A program made the translations under genes and the position numbers. The notes below the pieces were generated by a model. That model was given only the letters and a program-made list of their open reading frames with translations, did no database searches and was not told where the DNA came from. A DNA stretch of 64,000 nucleotides from Paludisphaera mucosa (lineage in GTDB: Bacteria; Planctomycetota; Planctomycetia; Isosphaerales; Isosphaeraceae): NCBI RefSeq assembly GCF_029589435.1, contig NZ_JARRAG010000001.1, positions 920,808-984,807 of the forward strand, written 5' to 3'. The stretch's first letter is position 1; each line of letters starts with the position of its first letter. Shown piece after piece: positions 7,566 to 14,741 of this stretch.

Positions 7566-8708
7566 TCAGGCGGAGACGGTTCGCGTGAATTCCTGCTGCC
7601 GGACCTTGTAGCGGTGGACCTTCTGGAGGTCCACCTGCACGCCGACGCCCGGCCGGTTGGGGACGGCGAAGACGCCCGGGGACGACATTTCGAACGCCGG
7701 GGCCACGAAGTCGTCGACGAACCAGCGGGCGCTCGGCTCGATGTCGCTGGGATACTTGCAGTTGGCGAGCGTGCCGAGGTGGACGCCGTAGGCCTGGCCC
7801 AGCCCGAACTCGGGCGTCGAGCCCACCCAGCAGGCGACGCCGTGCTGGAAGCAGAGGTCGTGCATGGCCCTCGCCGCGCCGAGGCCCCCGATGCGCTGGA
7901 TCTTGAGGTTCACGATCCGGCACGAGCCGCGGCGGATGGCTTCGGCGGTCCGGTCGTGGGAGTCGGCCGTCTCGTCGATGCAGATCGGCGTCACGAGGTC
8001 CTTCTGCAACTCGGCCAGGGCGGCGAGGTCGCCGGGGGCGAACGGCTGCTCGATCATCAGCAGGTCCAGGTCGTCCAGCTCGCGGAAGAGGTCGGCGTCG
8101 GCCGCCGAGTACTCGCCGCCGCCGTCGACCATCAGCTCGACGTCCAGGAAATGCTGGCGGATGGCCCGGACGAATTCCAGGTCGCGGCCGGGGGCGATCC
8201 GGATCTTGATGCGGCGGTAGCCCTCGCCGATGTGGGCCTCGATCGCCTCCAGCAGCTCGACGACCGAGGGGTAGAGCCCCAGGGCGAGGCCGGATTCGAC
8301 CCCCATGCGGATCTGCGTCTCGTCCGCCCCCAGGAGCTGGGCGACCGTGACGCGATGCTCCTGCCCAAGAAGATCCCAGAGGGCCGTCTCCGCGCCGGCC
8401 GTGGCCGTCGGGCTGGTCCTCCAGGAGGCGGCGGCCTCGCCGATCCGCTCGGTGCAGTCGACGGAGAGTCCCAGGAGCTTCGGCGCGATCGTCCCCGTCA
8501 GCTCTTCCCAGACGGCGTCGAGGGAGGGGCCGACCCCGGCCGGCGGGGGCGAGCTTTCGCCGTGGGCGACGCCGAGGGCGGTCTCGATCGAGACCAGGAC
8601 GGACTCCTTGACGCCGGCCCCGCCCGTCGCCTCGGGCCACGAGGATTTCATCGGGATCTGAATCCGCGTCACGACGACCCGCTCGATGGGGCTGGTGGAT
8701 GTGAACAC
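7566..8708 (-). CDS. Enolase-superfamily enzyme (muconate cycloisomerase / OSBS-like)
   Basis: A 380-residue two-domain enzyme of the enolase superfamily, MLE subgroup. The catalytic barrel shows RIKIR with Lys168, metal ligands Asp195 (MVDGGGEY), Glu220 (IEQPF) and Asp245 (CIDETAD), and the opposite-face lysine Lys269 (NLKIQRIGG). The Lys...Lys pattern fits o-succinylbenzoate synthase, N-acylamino-acid racemase or cycloisomerase activities; sequence alone does not decide which. The neighbouring lactonase-like amidohydrolase favours a sugar or aromatic catabolic job, while a menaquinone role (menC) remains possible. The start is GTG at 8708 with GGAGG 7 bases upstream. Confidence 0.82.
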   Translation of the reverse strand: MFTSTSPIERVVVTRIQIPMKSSWPEATGGAGVKESVLVSIETALGVAHGESSPPPAGVGPSLDAVWEELTGTIAPKLLGLSVDCTERIGEAAASWRTSPTATAGAETALWDLLGQEHRVTVAQLLGADETQIRMGVESGLALGLYPSVVELLEAIEAHIGEGYRRIKIRIAPGRDLEFVRAIRQHFLDVELMVDGGGEYSAADADLFRELDDLDLLMIEQPFAPGDLAALAELQKDLVTPICIDETADSHDRTAEAIRRGSCRIVNLKIQRIGGLGAARAMHDLCFQHGVACWVGSTPEFGLGQAYGVHLGTLANCKYPSDIEPSARWFVDDFVAPAFEMSSPGVFAVPNRPGVGVQVDLQKVHRYKVRQQEFTRTVSA

Positions 8709-8818
8709 GTCGCGTCCTCCGTCCTGTCCGAAACCTCTCGGGGCTCCCGGGCGGCCCCGAGCCGGGTCGTCCAGCTTATCACAACCCCTGGCTTTTCATA
8801 CCCTTGGAAACGCCGGAA

Positions 8819-8847
8819 TTGCCCGCGTCGGGGGCGGTTGCTAAACT
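8819..8847 (+). promoter_or_regulatory. Probable promoter of the Cys-cluster gene pair
   Basis: TTGCCC (8819-8824), a 17-base spacer and TAAACT (8842-8847) lie about 50 bases before the ATG at 8898. The spacing is ideal and each box matches consensus at four positions. Confidence 0.4.
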
Positions 8848-8897
8848 GTTCGGAGGACGCTTCGGGACGGCAACCCATCAAGGATATCGGATCAATC

Positions 8898-9323
8898 ATG
8901 AGCGGTGGTCGAGCCGACGAGCCGTGGTACAAGGACGGCCTGTCGTTCACGTGCACGCGCTGCGGCGCCTGCTGCACCGGCGCGCCCGGCTACGTCTGGG
9001 TGACGGCCGATGAGGTGGCGGACCTCGCCCGACTTCGCGGCGAGACGCCCGACGAGTTCTCGCTGCGGTTCGTCCGCAAGGTCGGCCGGCGCTACAGCCT
9101 CATCGAACGTCCGGGGGGCGACTGCATCTTCTGGGATCGCGAGGCCGGCTGCACGGTCTACGAGGCCCGGCCCGTCCAGTGCCGCACCTGGCCCTTCTGG
9201 CCTGAGAACGTCGAGACCCCCGAGGACTGGGAGGCCGTCACCGAGATCTGCCCCGGCTCGGGCAAGGGGCGTCGCTATTCGGCCGACGAGATCATCACGT
9301 CGATCGGCATGGTCCGCGAATGA
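8898..9323 (+). CDS. YkgJ-type cysteine-cluster protein (first of two)
   Basis: A 141-residue soluble protein with the YkgJ/UPF0153 cysteine pattern: FTCTRCGACC near residue 18, GGDCIFW and GCTVYEARPVQCRTWPFWP in the middle, and EICPGSG near the end. Family members probably bind zinc or an iron-sulfur cluster; no reaction is established. The Trp-Pro-Phe-Trp-Pro segment after the last CxxxxP-type site is typical. AAGGA lies about 13 bases before the ATG, a rather wide spacing. The gene overlaps the next one by four bases (ATGA), and the second gene encodes a divergent member of the same family. Confidence 0.78.
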   Translation: MSGGRADEPWYKDGLSFTCTRCGACCTGAPGYVWVTADEVADLARLRGETPDEFSLRFVRKVGRRYSLIERPGGDCIFWDREAGCTVYEARPVQCRTWPFWPENVETPEDWEAVTEICPGSGKGRRYSADEIITSIGMVRE

Positions 9324-9865
9324 CGCCCGGATCCGACCCGAGCTCGGGCGCGGCCCTCGCGGACGAGGCCCGAGGGCCGCTCGCGATCCTCTACCGCGAG
9401 CTCGACGCGGCCGTCGCCGAGCTGGCGCCGGTCTGCCGGCTCAGCGGCCGTTGCTGCCGGTTCGAGGAGTACGGCCACACCCTCTTCCTGTCGGCCCCCG
9501 AGGCCGCCGTGCTCGTCGCCGACGCCCCCGCGGCGGCGCGCCCTCTCGACGCCGGCCGGACCTGCCCCTGGCAGGACGATCGGGGCCGCTGCACCGCCAG
9601 GGAGGCCCGGCCCCTGGGCTGCCGCGTCTATTTCTGCGACCCGGCCTTCGAAGACCAGGCCCCGATCCTCACGGAACGCTTCCTGTCGCGTCTCAAGGAA
9701 CTCGTCGACGCCCGGGGCTGGCCCTGGAGCTACGCCCCGCTCCATCGTCATCTGCACTCGGCCGTCGAGCGGGGCGAGTTCGCGCCGCCGAGCGACCTCG
9801 CCGGCGGCGACGACGCGATCGACCCGCGCGAAGCCGGTTCCCAGGCCCCCGCAGGCCCCGCCTGA
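9320..9865 (+). CDS. YkgJ-type cysteine-cluster protein (second of two)
   Basis: A 181-residue protein with a related but looser cysteine set: [16 protein letters not shown] near residue 38, [11 protein letters not shown] near 79, and [12 protein letters not shown] near 95. Compared with its neighbour it has a different N-terminus, a longer helical middle ([15 protein letters not shown]) and a disordered Asp/Pro/Ala-rich tail. It starts inside the stop of the first gene, so the two products are likely made in fixed ratio and may work together. Function unknown. The HU promoter begins 34 bases after its stop. Confidence 0.75.
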   Translation: MTPGSDPSSGAALADEARGPLAILYRELDAAVAELAPVCRLSGRCCRFEEYGHTLFLSAPEAAVLVADAPAAARPLDAGRTCPWQDDRGRCTAREARPLGCRVYFCDPAFEDQAPILTERFLSRLKELVDARGWPWSYAPLHRHLHSAVERGEFAPPSDLAGGDDAIDPREAGSQAPAGPA

Positions 9866-9899
9866 GGACCGCGACGGGCGTCCGTCGATGGGTTTTTTC

Positions 9900-9928
9900 T
9901 TGACACTAATCTATGCGGCCAATACATT
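9900..9928 (+). promoter_or_regulatory. Strong sigma70-type promoter of the HU/IHF gene
   Basis: A perfect TTGACA (9900-9905), a 17-base spacer and TACATT (9923-9928). Transcription would start near 9935. The promoter lies downstream of an in-frame ATG at 9888, which rules that codon out and supports the GTG start at 9984. Confidence 0.72.
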
Positions 9929-9983
9929 TGAGACGTTCTCAGCCTCCCAGCGAGCCGCCCGCGCCTTCGTGGAGATCGCCATC

Positions 9984-10367
9984 GTGACGAAAAAAGAGAT
10001 CGTGAAGAAAATCTCCGAAGACATCGGACTGACGCAGCTCAAGACCAAGGACATCGTCCAGAGGACCCTGGACGCGATCATCCAGACCCTCGTCGCCGAA
10101 GGCCGCATCGAACTCCGGAATTTCGGCGTTTTCGAGGTCAAGCGACGGGCTCCCCGCAAGGCTCGCAACCCCCGGACGGGCGACAAGGTCTACGTCCCGT
10201 CCAAGAACGTCGTCACGTTCAAGCCGGGCAAGGAAATGGAAGAGCTGGTCCGAAAGATGAATCCCGACGATCTTCCGCTATTGGAAGAAGGCTCCGATGC
10301 CGATCTAGAAGGCAACGGACCCGTCGAGCCGGTCTCCGAGCCCCAGGCGCGTACGTCGAAAGACTGA
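9984..10367 (+). CDS. HU/IHF family DNA-binding protein with acidic tail
   Basis: A 127-residue nucleoid protein. The first 90 residues are a standard HU/IHF fold: [12 protein letters not shown], the dimer helix, then [16 protein letters not shown] and the DNA-minor-groove arm [17 protein letters not shown], ending [11 protein letters not shown]. The remaining 35 residues are an acidic, Pro/Glu/Asp-rich tail not found in classical HU, which may modulate DNA binding. The GTG at 9984 is chosen because GGAG lies 9 bases upstream and the promoter maps at 9900-9928. Asn-Pro-Arg-Thr-Gly in the arm is the DNA-intercalating proline region. Likely abundant, given the near-consensus promoter. Confidence 0.92.
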   Translation: MTKKEIVKKISEDIGLTQLKTKDIVQRTLDAIIQTLVAEGRIELRNFGVFEVKRRAPRKARNPRTGDKVYVPSKNVVTFKPGKEMEELVRKMNPDDLPLLEEGSDADLEGNGPVEPVSEPQARTSKD

Positions 10368-10563
10368 GCCCTGCGGGAGCCTCCCGGTCGGACCCCACGC
10401 CCGCCAGAGCCCTCGTCGCGAGGGCCGCGCGGACGTCGAAGCCGATGCGGGGTCTCGGGATCGGCAGACAAGGCCAGGGCGGTCCAACGGTCGCCGTCCG
10501 AGACCCTGAGCGAGCGGGATTTTCGGCTCGAGCCGAGGCCGGACGGCCCGGCGGCGAGCCCCC

Positions 10564-10603
10564 GGATCAGATCCACGCAAGGACTGCGTGGCGCGACTGA
10601 TCC
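10564..10603 (+). other. Nested stem-loop ahead of the small lipoprotein-like gene
   Basis: Outer arms GGATCAG (10564-10570) and CTGATCC (10597-10603) enclose inner arms CCACGCA (10573-10579) and TGCGTGG (10585-10591) with a 5-base loop. Both stems are perfect, separated by a small internal bulge. There is no T-run after it, so it looks more like a structured 5' leader than a terminator. It ends 17 bases before the GGAGGAG of the next gene. Confidence 0.5.
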
Positions 10604-10633
10604 GTGCGATACCGTAGGCGGGAGGAGCCCGAC

Positions 10634-10867
10634 ATGCGAAAACTTCTGGCGGCCTTGGCCATCCTGGTCGCCTCCCTCGCGCTGTTCGAGGGATGTGCGC
10701 CGGTGCCGCTGCCGCGATATGCAGCGTACAAGCCCAGGCGCGTGGAACAACTTCTCAACGAGTCGGAGAACCTCCGGCAAGGCGGCGACGACTGGGAGCG
10801 GTTCTGGTTCCTCGATCAGCCGTCCCACATGACGCCGTTCCGCACTCACGGCGGCCTCGGGCCCTGA
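10634..10867 (+). CDS. Small exported protein, possible lipoprotein
   Basis: A 77-residue protein with an N-terminal export signal (MRKLLAAL, then a Leu/Ala/Val core) ending in LFEGC. The cysteine at residue 21 could be lipidated, but Phe-Glu-Gly before it is not a strict lipobox. The mature part is short, basic then polar (RYAAYKPRRVEQLLNES) and ends in an aromatic segment ERFWFLDQPSHMTPFR. No family was recognised; similar short C-terminal ERFWF.DQPSH patterns occur in planctomycete small exported proteins as far as I recall. GGAGGAG at 10621 gives a strong start. A stem-loop precedes it and an intrinsic terminator follows, so it is probably its own transcript. Confidence 0.7.
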   Translation: MRKLLAALAILVASLALFEGCAPVPLPRYAAYKPRRVEQLLNESENLRQGGDDWERFWFLDQPSHMTPFRTHGGLGP

Positions 10868-10907
10868 TCTCCTAGTTCGGCTCGACTCGCCTGCGACGCG
10901 ACCACGA

Positions 10908-10945
10908 GGCCGTCCCTCGATTTACTTCGAGGGCCGGCCTTCTTT
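10908..10945 (+). terminator. Intrinsic terminator after the small exported protein
   Basis: Arms CCCTCGA (10914-10920) and TCGAGGG (10927-10933), extended by GGCCG (10908-10912) and CGGCC (10935-10939) across one mismatch, followed by TTCTTT. It lies between two convergent genes. Confidence 0.7.
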
Positions 10946-10968
10946 CGTGCGCCCCCGAACCGAAACGC

Positions 10969-11871
10969 CTACGGCCCCAGGTTGTCGTCAAAGAACCGCG
11001 CGATCATGGCCACGTAGCCGCCCGGGTCCGAGCGATAGGCCTGGACGTGCTCGACTCCCGGCAGGAACGTGGTGAGGCAGGCCGCGCCGACGGCCCGGCC
11101 GAGCGTGCGGGCCTGGTCGACGGGGACGGTGGTGTCGGACTCGCCGTGGATCAGGAGCATGGGCCGATCGCCCCACGACGCCGCGGCCGCGATCGGGACC
11201 AGCTCCTCGGTCCGCAGCCCGTAAAGCAGCCGGGCGCAGGTGAGGATCCCCGGATTGAACCACCCGGGGAGCCGGCTGTGCTTGCTGAGCTGGCTTTCGA
11301 GCAGCTTGGGCAGGTCGCCGTAGGGGCTGTCGATCACCGCGGCGTGGATCGACGGGTTCTGCGCCGCCTCGAGGATCAGGGTGGCCGCCCCCATCGAATA
11401 GCCGAGCCAACCGATCCGATCGTCCTCATAGCCGGCCTCATGGGCCCACCGGAGCACCGCACGGACGTCGGCCCGCTCGCGGCTGCCCAGCGAGAGTCGC
11501 GACGGGTCGCTCTGCCCGTGCCCGCGGAGGTCGAACAAGAGGACGTCATACCCCGCTTCGTGGAGGTCTCGCCCCAGCGAGGCCATCTCCAGCCAGGAAC
11601 TCCACATCCCGTGGACGAGCACGATCAGCCGACGGCGCTCGCCGCTGACGAGACGCCAGCCGCGCAGGGTCAGGCCGTCCTGGGTGCGCGTCAACCAGGG
11701 CTCGGCGTCGGGGCTCAGCCGGCAGGGGTCGACTTGCAGGGGTTGGTTCGTCGCCCGCGTCAGGCGTTCGGCCGTCAGGCAGGAGACCGCCAGGTAGGCC
11801 CCGCCCAGGAGGAGCAGGCCTGCGAGGCACGATCGGGTGAGGAGGCGGATCCGGCCGCGGATTCCCATCAT
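10969..11871 (-). CDS. Membrane-anchored alpha/beta hydrolase
   Basis: A 300-residue protein. An N-terminal hydrophobic segment (about residues 12-33) would anchor or export it. The rest is an alpha/beta hydrolase: IVLVHGMWSS is the oxyanion region, FDLRGHGQSD follows, the nucleophile elbow is GYSMGA, HGESDTTVP carries the probable acid and GVEHVQAY the catalytic histidine. The substrate is unknown; the fold matches the serine aminopeptidase S33/lysophospholipase-like group. The paired ATG codons at 11871 and 11868 follow GGGAG, and either could be used. It is transcribed divergently from lpxA and convergently to the small exported protein. Confidence 0.82.
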   Translation of the reverse strand: MMGIRGRIRLLTRSCLAGLLLLGGAYLAVSCLTAERLTRATNQPLQVDPCRLSPDAEPWLTRTQDGLTLRGWRLVSGERRRLIVLVHGMWSSWLEMASLGRDLHEAGYDVLLFDLRGHGQSDPSRLSLGSRERADVRAVLRWAHEAGYEDDRIGWLGYSMGAATLILEAAQNPSIHAAVIDSPYGDLPKLLESQLSKHSRLPGWFNPGILTCARLLYGLRTEELVPIAAAASWGDRPMLLIHGESDTTVPVDQARTLGRAVGAACLTTFLPGVEHVQAYRSDPGGYVAMIARFFDDNLGP

Positions 11872-12162
11872 CGTCGGCTCCCGTCGACTCCGAGCGCGGC
11901 GGCGCGACACCCGGCCGCCCTCGTGAGCATAACTTCGAGCCCTGGGTCGGGACAGCGGAAACGCCCCCCATGACGGCTCTGGGCCGCCTTGGAAAGCCGG
12001 CTTCCCGACTTCGGAGCGGCCGATCCCGGCGTCTCCGTCCGCTCCCGGTCGCATGGCGCGTTCGGCGCGTTTAGCTCAAGCCGCAAAACTCCGTCGACCG
12101 ATGAAACTCGTCGGCGACGGATCGCTGCGAGACGGGTGGACGCCGATCGTGAGGAGAAGATA

Positions 12163-12987
12163 ATGGCGCTGATGATCTCGGAAATGGTGCACGCGACGGC
12201 CATTATCGACCCCGAAGCCGTGCTCGCGGCCGACGTCCAGGTCGGCCCTTACGCGATCATCGAAGGGGCGGTCCATATCGGCCCCGGATGCGTCGTCGAG
12301 GCCCACGCCTGCCTGTGCGGCCCGCTCGTCATGGGTCGGAACAACGTCGTCGGCCACGGCGCGGTCCTGGGCAAGGGGCCGCAGCACCGCGGCTATCGCG
12401 ACGAGCCCACGGGCGTCCGGATCGGCGACCACAACGTCTTCCGCGAGTTCGTCACCATCCATCGCGGCACGGCCCAGGGCGCGGGCGAGACGGTCGTCGG
12501 CGACCACAACCTCTTCATGTGCAGCTCCCACCTCGGCCACGACGTCCGCGTGGGCGACCACTGCACGGTCGTCAACAACGCCCTCGTCGCCGGCCACGTC
12601 ACGCTGAACGACGCCTGCATCCTGTCGGGCAACACGGCCGTCCAGCAGCGGGTCCGGGTCGGCCGGCTCGCAATGCTCGGCGGGATGGGCTCCTCGTCCA
12701 AGGACATCCCCCCGTTCATCCTCCAGCAGGGCTACAACTGCGTGACGGGCTTGAACCTGGTGGGCCTGCGGCGGGCCGGCGTCTCCAACCAAACGATCAA
12801 CGCCCTGCGCCAGGCGTTCCGCATCCTCTACCGCGAGGGGCGTACGATCTCGGCGGCCCTGGACCGCATCGCGGCCGACTTCGGCGAGACGGCCGAGGTG
12901 GCCGAATTCCTGGACTTCATCCGGAATTCCAAGATCGGGATCAATCCGGCGCGTTCCAGCGACCGCGAGAATTACGACATCAACTGA
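12163..12987 (+). CDS. lpxA: Acyl-ACP--UDP-N-acetylglucosamine O-acyltransferase LpxA
   Basis: A 274-residue left-handed beta-helix protein. Hexapeptide repeats run from about residue 12 to 195, followed by the helical C-terminal domain (NQTINALRQAFRILYRE) typical of LpxA. SSHLGHDVRVGDHC matches the active-site region around the catalytic histidine, and NVFREFVTIHRGT is the family hallmark. LpxA starts lipid A synthesis by acylating UDP-GlcNAc. lpxB, lpxD, lpxC and fabZ, its usual neighbours, are absent here. GAGGAGA lies 6 bases before the ATG at 12163. A SHOCT-like gene converges 15 bases after the stop. Confidence 0.9.
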   Translation: MALMISEMVHATAIIDPEAVLAADVQVGPYAIIEGAVHIGPGCVVEAHACLCGPLVMGRNNVVGHGAVLGKGPQHRGYRDEPTGVRIGDHNVFREFVTIHRGTAQGAGETVVGDHNLFMCSSHLGHDVRVGDHCTVVNNALVAGHVTLNDACILSGNTAVQQRVRVGRLAMLGGMGSSSKDIPPFILQQGYNCVTGLNLVGLRRAGVSNQTINALRQAFRILYREGRTISAALDRIAADFGETAEVAEFLDFIRNSKIGINPARSSDRENYDIN

Positions 12988-13002
12988 GCGCCGGCGGTCC
13001 GG

Positions 13003-13278
13003 TCACTCGTCCTGCTCCAGTCGCATCCGGATCTTCGCGTACTCTTCTTCGTTCAGTTCGCCCTCGATGCGGGCCTGTCGAAACGCGTCGAGCAGCTCTT
13101 CCTTGGTCGCCGGGTCGAATTCCTCGTGGGCCTCCTCCCACGAGCGATAGGCCACGATCCCGCTCCAGATCATGGCGGCCACCAGGGCCGCCAGGCCGAG
13201 GTAGTAATACATGGGCGAGACGCTCACGAGAGCGAGCGGTCCGAGCCCCCCCGTGAGGTCGAAAGTCCAGCAGCTCAC
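13003..13278 (-). CDS. Small membrane protein with SHOCT-like C-terminus
   Basis: A 91-residue protein with one membrane segment (about residues 24-44, YYYLGLAALVAAMIW) and a short C-terminal helical hairpin EELLDAFRQARIEGELNEEE. That last part is the SHOCT pattern (short C-terminal domain, with Gly-x-Leu-x-x-x-Glu turn). SHOCT domains are found at the ends of many membrane proteins and may help oligomerise; no function is known. The GTG at 13278 is chosen because GGGAGGGGG lies directly upstream; an internal ATG at 13212 has no ribosome site but would still include the membrane segment. Confidence 0.65.
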   Translation of the reverse strand: MSCWTFDLTGGLGPLALVSVSPMYYYLGLAALVAAMIWSGIVAYRSWEEAHEEFDPATKEELLDAFRQARIEGELNEEEYAKIRMRLEQDE

Positions 13279-13361
13279 ATCCCCCTCCCGGTCGACCGCT
13301 TGAGAGCCCTTGCATCAGCCCGGATTCGACCCATGGGCCGACGATCCGAGATCGCCGCCGC

Positions 13362-13389
13362 TTGCTCCGACGGCTGGTTCGATTATACT
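13362..13389 (+). promoter_or_regulatory. Probable promoter of the Gly/Met-rich secreted protein
   Basis: TTGCTC (13362-13367), a 16-base spacer and TATACT (13384-13389). Transcription would start near 13396, leaving a leader of about 130 bases before the ATG at 13527. Confidence 0.5.
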
Positions 13390-13526
13390 AGAAAGAGGAT
13401 CCTGCGCGCAGAATCCAGGCCGTCGACGTCGGCTTCGATTCTCACCCCGGCCGGAATCCGGCCGAACACAGATCTTCAGGAAGAGGATGTCCCGCACGTC
13501 GCCCAATTGAGGAACAGGGGTGCTTC

Positions 13527-14102
13527 ATGCTTCGACCTCATCACCGCGGGTTCATTTCGCTGACGCTGGGGCTCGCCGCATTCACCATCCCGTCGGCGAC
13601 GCAGGGTCAAACGTCGACCTCGCTCGGGGACATCTCCAGCGATCCCTTCGCGTTCTATTACGCCTACTACCTCCCGAATCAGCAGATGCAGGCCATGCGG
13701 CCCCGGGCCGATGATTCTATCAATCAGGCCGTGCAGCAGCGTCAATATTACGCCGCTTCGCAGAAGCCCCGATTGTACGACCCGATCTCGCCCTACACCG
13801 ATCAGCCGTACGATCCGCTCCGTCCCTACTCGAAGCAGCAGGGTAAGGAAAGGTCGGCCAACCCCTACCGTTTCGCCCAGAACCCGTCCAACTCCGACGG
13901 CACGGGCCCGTCGCTCTATTACGGACGCGCCGCGCAGTATTTCCCGACCTTGAGGGCTGGGCGGGGCCCGAACGCCAACGTGGCCTCGGGAGGTCGGCGC
14001 ATGGGCGGAGGCCGTCGCGGCGGCGGCATGGGTGGCATGGGCGGCGGCATGGGTGGCATGGGCGGCGGCATGGGCGGCGGAATGCCCGGTATGCCGGGCT
14101 GA
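13527..14102 (+). CDS. Secreted Tyr/Gln-rich protein with Gly-Met repeat tail
   Basis: A 191-residue protein of no recognised family. It has a signal peptide (about residues 1-28, ending ATQGQ). The mature part is rich in Tyr, Gln, Pro and Asn (FYYAYYLPNQQ, QQRQYYAASQKPRLYDP), like low-complexity surface or matrix proteins. The C-terminal 40 residues are nearly all Gly and Met with a few Arg, in repeats of the type GGMGGMGG. Such Gly/Met tails can be flexible linkers, adhesive or copper-binding through Met; none is shown here. GAGGAAC lies ahead of the ATG and the promoter is at 13362-13389. The anti-sigma-like gene follows 128 bases downstream. Confidence 0.68.
   Translation: MLRPHHRGFISLTLGLAAFTIPSATQGQTSTSLGDISSDPFAFYYAYYLPNQQMQAMRPRADDSINQAVQQRQYYAASQKPRLYDPISPYTDQPYDPLRPYSKQQGKERSANPYRFAQNPSNSDGTGPSLYYGRAAQYFPTLRAGRGPNANVASGGRRMGGGRRGGGMGGMGGGMGGMGGGMGGGMPGMPG
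14022..14084 (+). repeat. 21-bp tandem repeat encoding Gly-Met motifs
   Basis: Three consecutive copies of a 21-base unit beginning GGCGGCATGGG; the first two (14022-14042, 14043-14063) are identical, and the third has diverged. Whole codons are repeated, so the copy number could change without a frameshift. Confidence 0.7.
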
Positions 14103-14230
14103 GGCTCGACTTCTTCGGGAGATGCAAGGGGCGTAAACTGGACCAGCGGCGGCCGACCTCGTAATCTTCGCCCGATCGTCTTCGGGGACCATGAACTCGT
14201 CCGCCAGCCCTCCGGACCCGGAAATGCAGC

Positions 14231-14731
14231 ATGCCCCCCGGCCCTGATCAACAACGTCTGAGACCGGAGGAGCGGGCGAACCTCGTCGCGTACATCGACG
14301 GCGAATTGACCGAGACCGAGTCGCGCGCCCTGTCGACCAAGATCACCCATAGCGCGACGGCTCGTCGCGAGGTCGAACTGCTGAAGAAGACCTGGGAGGC
14401 GCTCGACAAGCTGCCGCGCCCCCAGATTTCCGACCAGTTCCAAGATCGGACGCTCACCTACGTCCGCTCGATCCAGATCCGCCAGGGGACGCGTCTGGAA
14501 CCCCTCGCGGGCTCCTTCACGGCCGCCTTGAAGATCGCGGCGTGCCTCTTCCTCGTCGGGTCGACCGGGGCGGGGGGATACTTCGCCGTCCGCAACTTCT
14601 GGCCGGATCCCGATGCGAGGGTCATTCGCGACCTTTCCGTCGCCGAGCATCTCGACGAATACCTCGAAGTCGGAAGGTTCGAGCTGCTGGACGCCCTGAA
14701 GAACTCACCCGAATTCGGCCCCGGCCGCTAG
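14231..14731 (+). CDS. Anti-sigma-factor-like single-pass membrane protein
   Basis: A 166-residue protein. The N-terminus (ANLVAYIDGELTETESRAL near residues 16-35) is the pattern seen in cytoplasmic anti-sigma domains, but the His-Cys-Cys zinc ligands of the ZAS type are missing. A membrane segment lies at about 97-115 (IAACLFLVGSTGAGGYFAV) and a short extracytoplasmic tail follows. An anti-sigma role is an inference from this layout. No sigma factor gene is adjacent, which is odd because the two are usually paired. The next gene begins 10 bases later, so they are co-transcribed. Confidence 0.62.
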   Translation: MPPGPDQQRLRPEERANLVAYIDGELTETESRALSTKITHSATARREVELLKKTWEALDKLPRPQISDQFQDRTLTYVRSIQIRQGTRLEPLAGSFTAALKIAACLFLVGSTGAGGYFAVRNFWPDPDARVIRDLSVAEHLDEYLEVGRFELLDALKNSPEFGPGR

Positions 14732-14741
14732 AGCTCCTGCC

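Noticed and set aside
9888-9983. Upstream in-frame ATG for the HU/IHF gene
   Set aside because: It lies before the -35 box of the mapped promoter-like sequence; GTG at 9984 has a ribosome site and starts the conserved fold.
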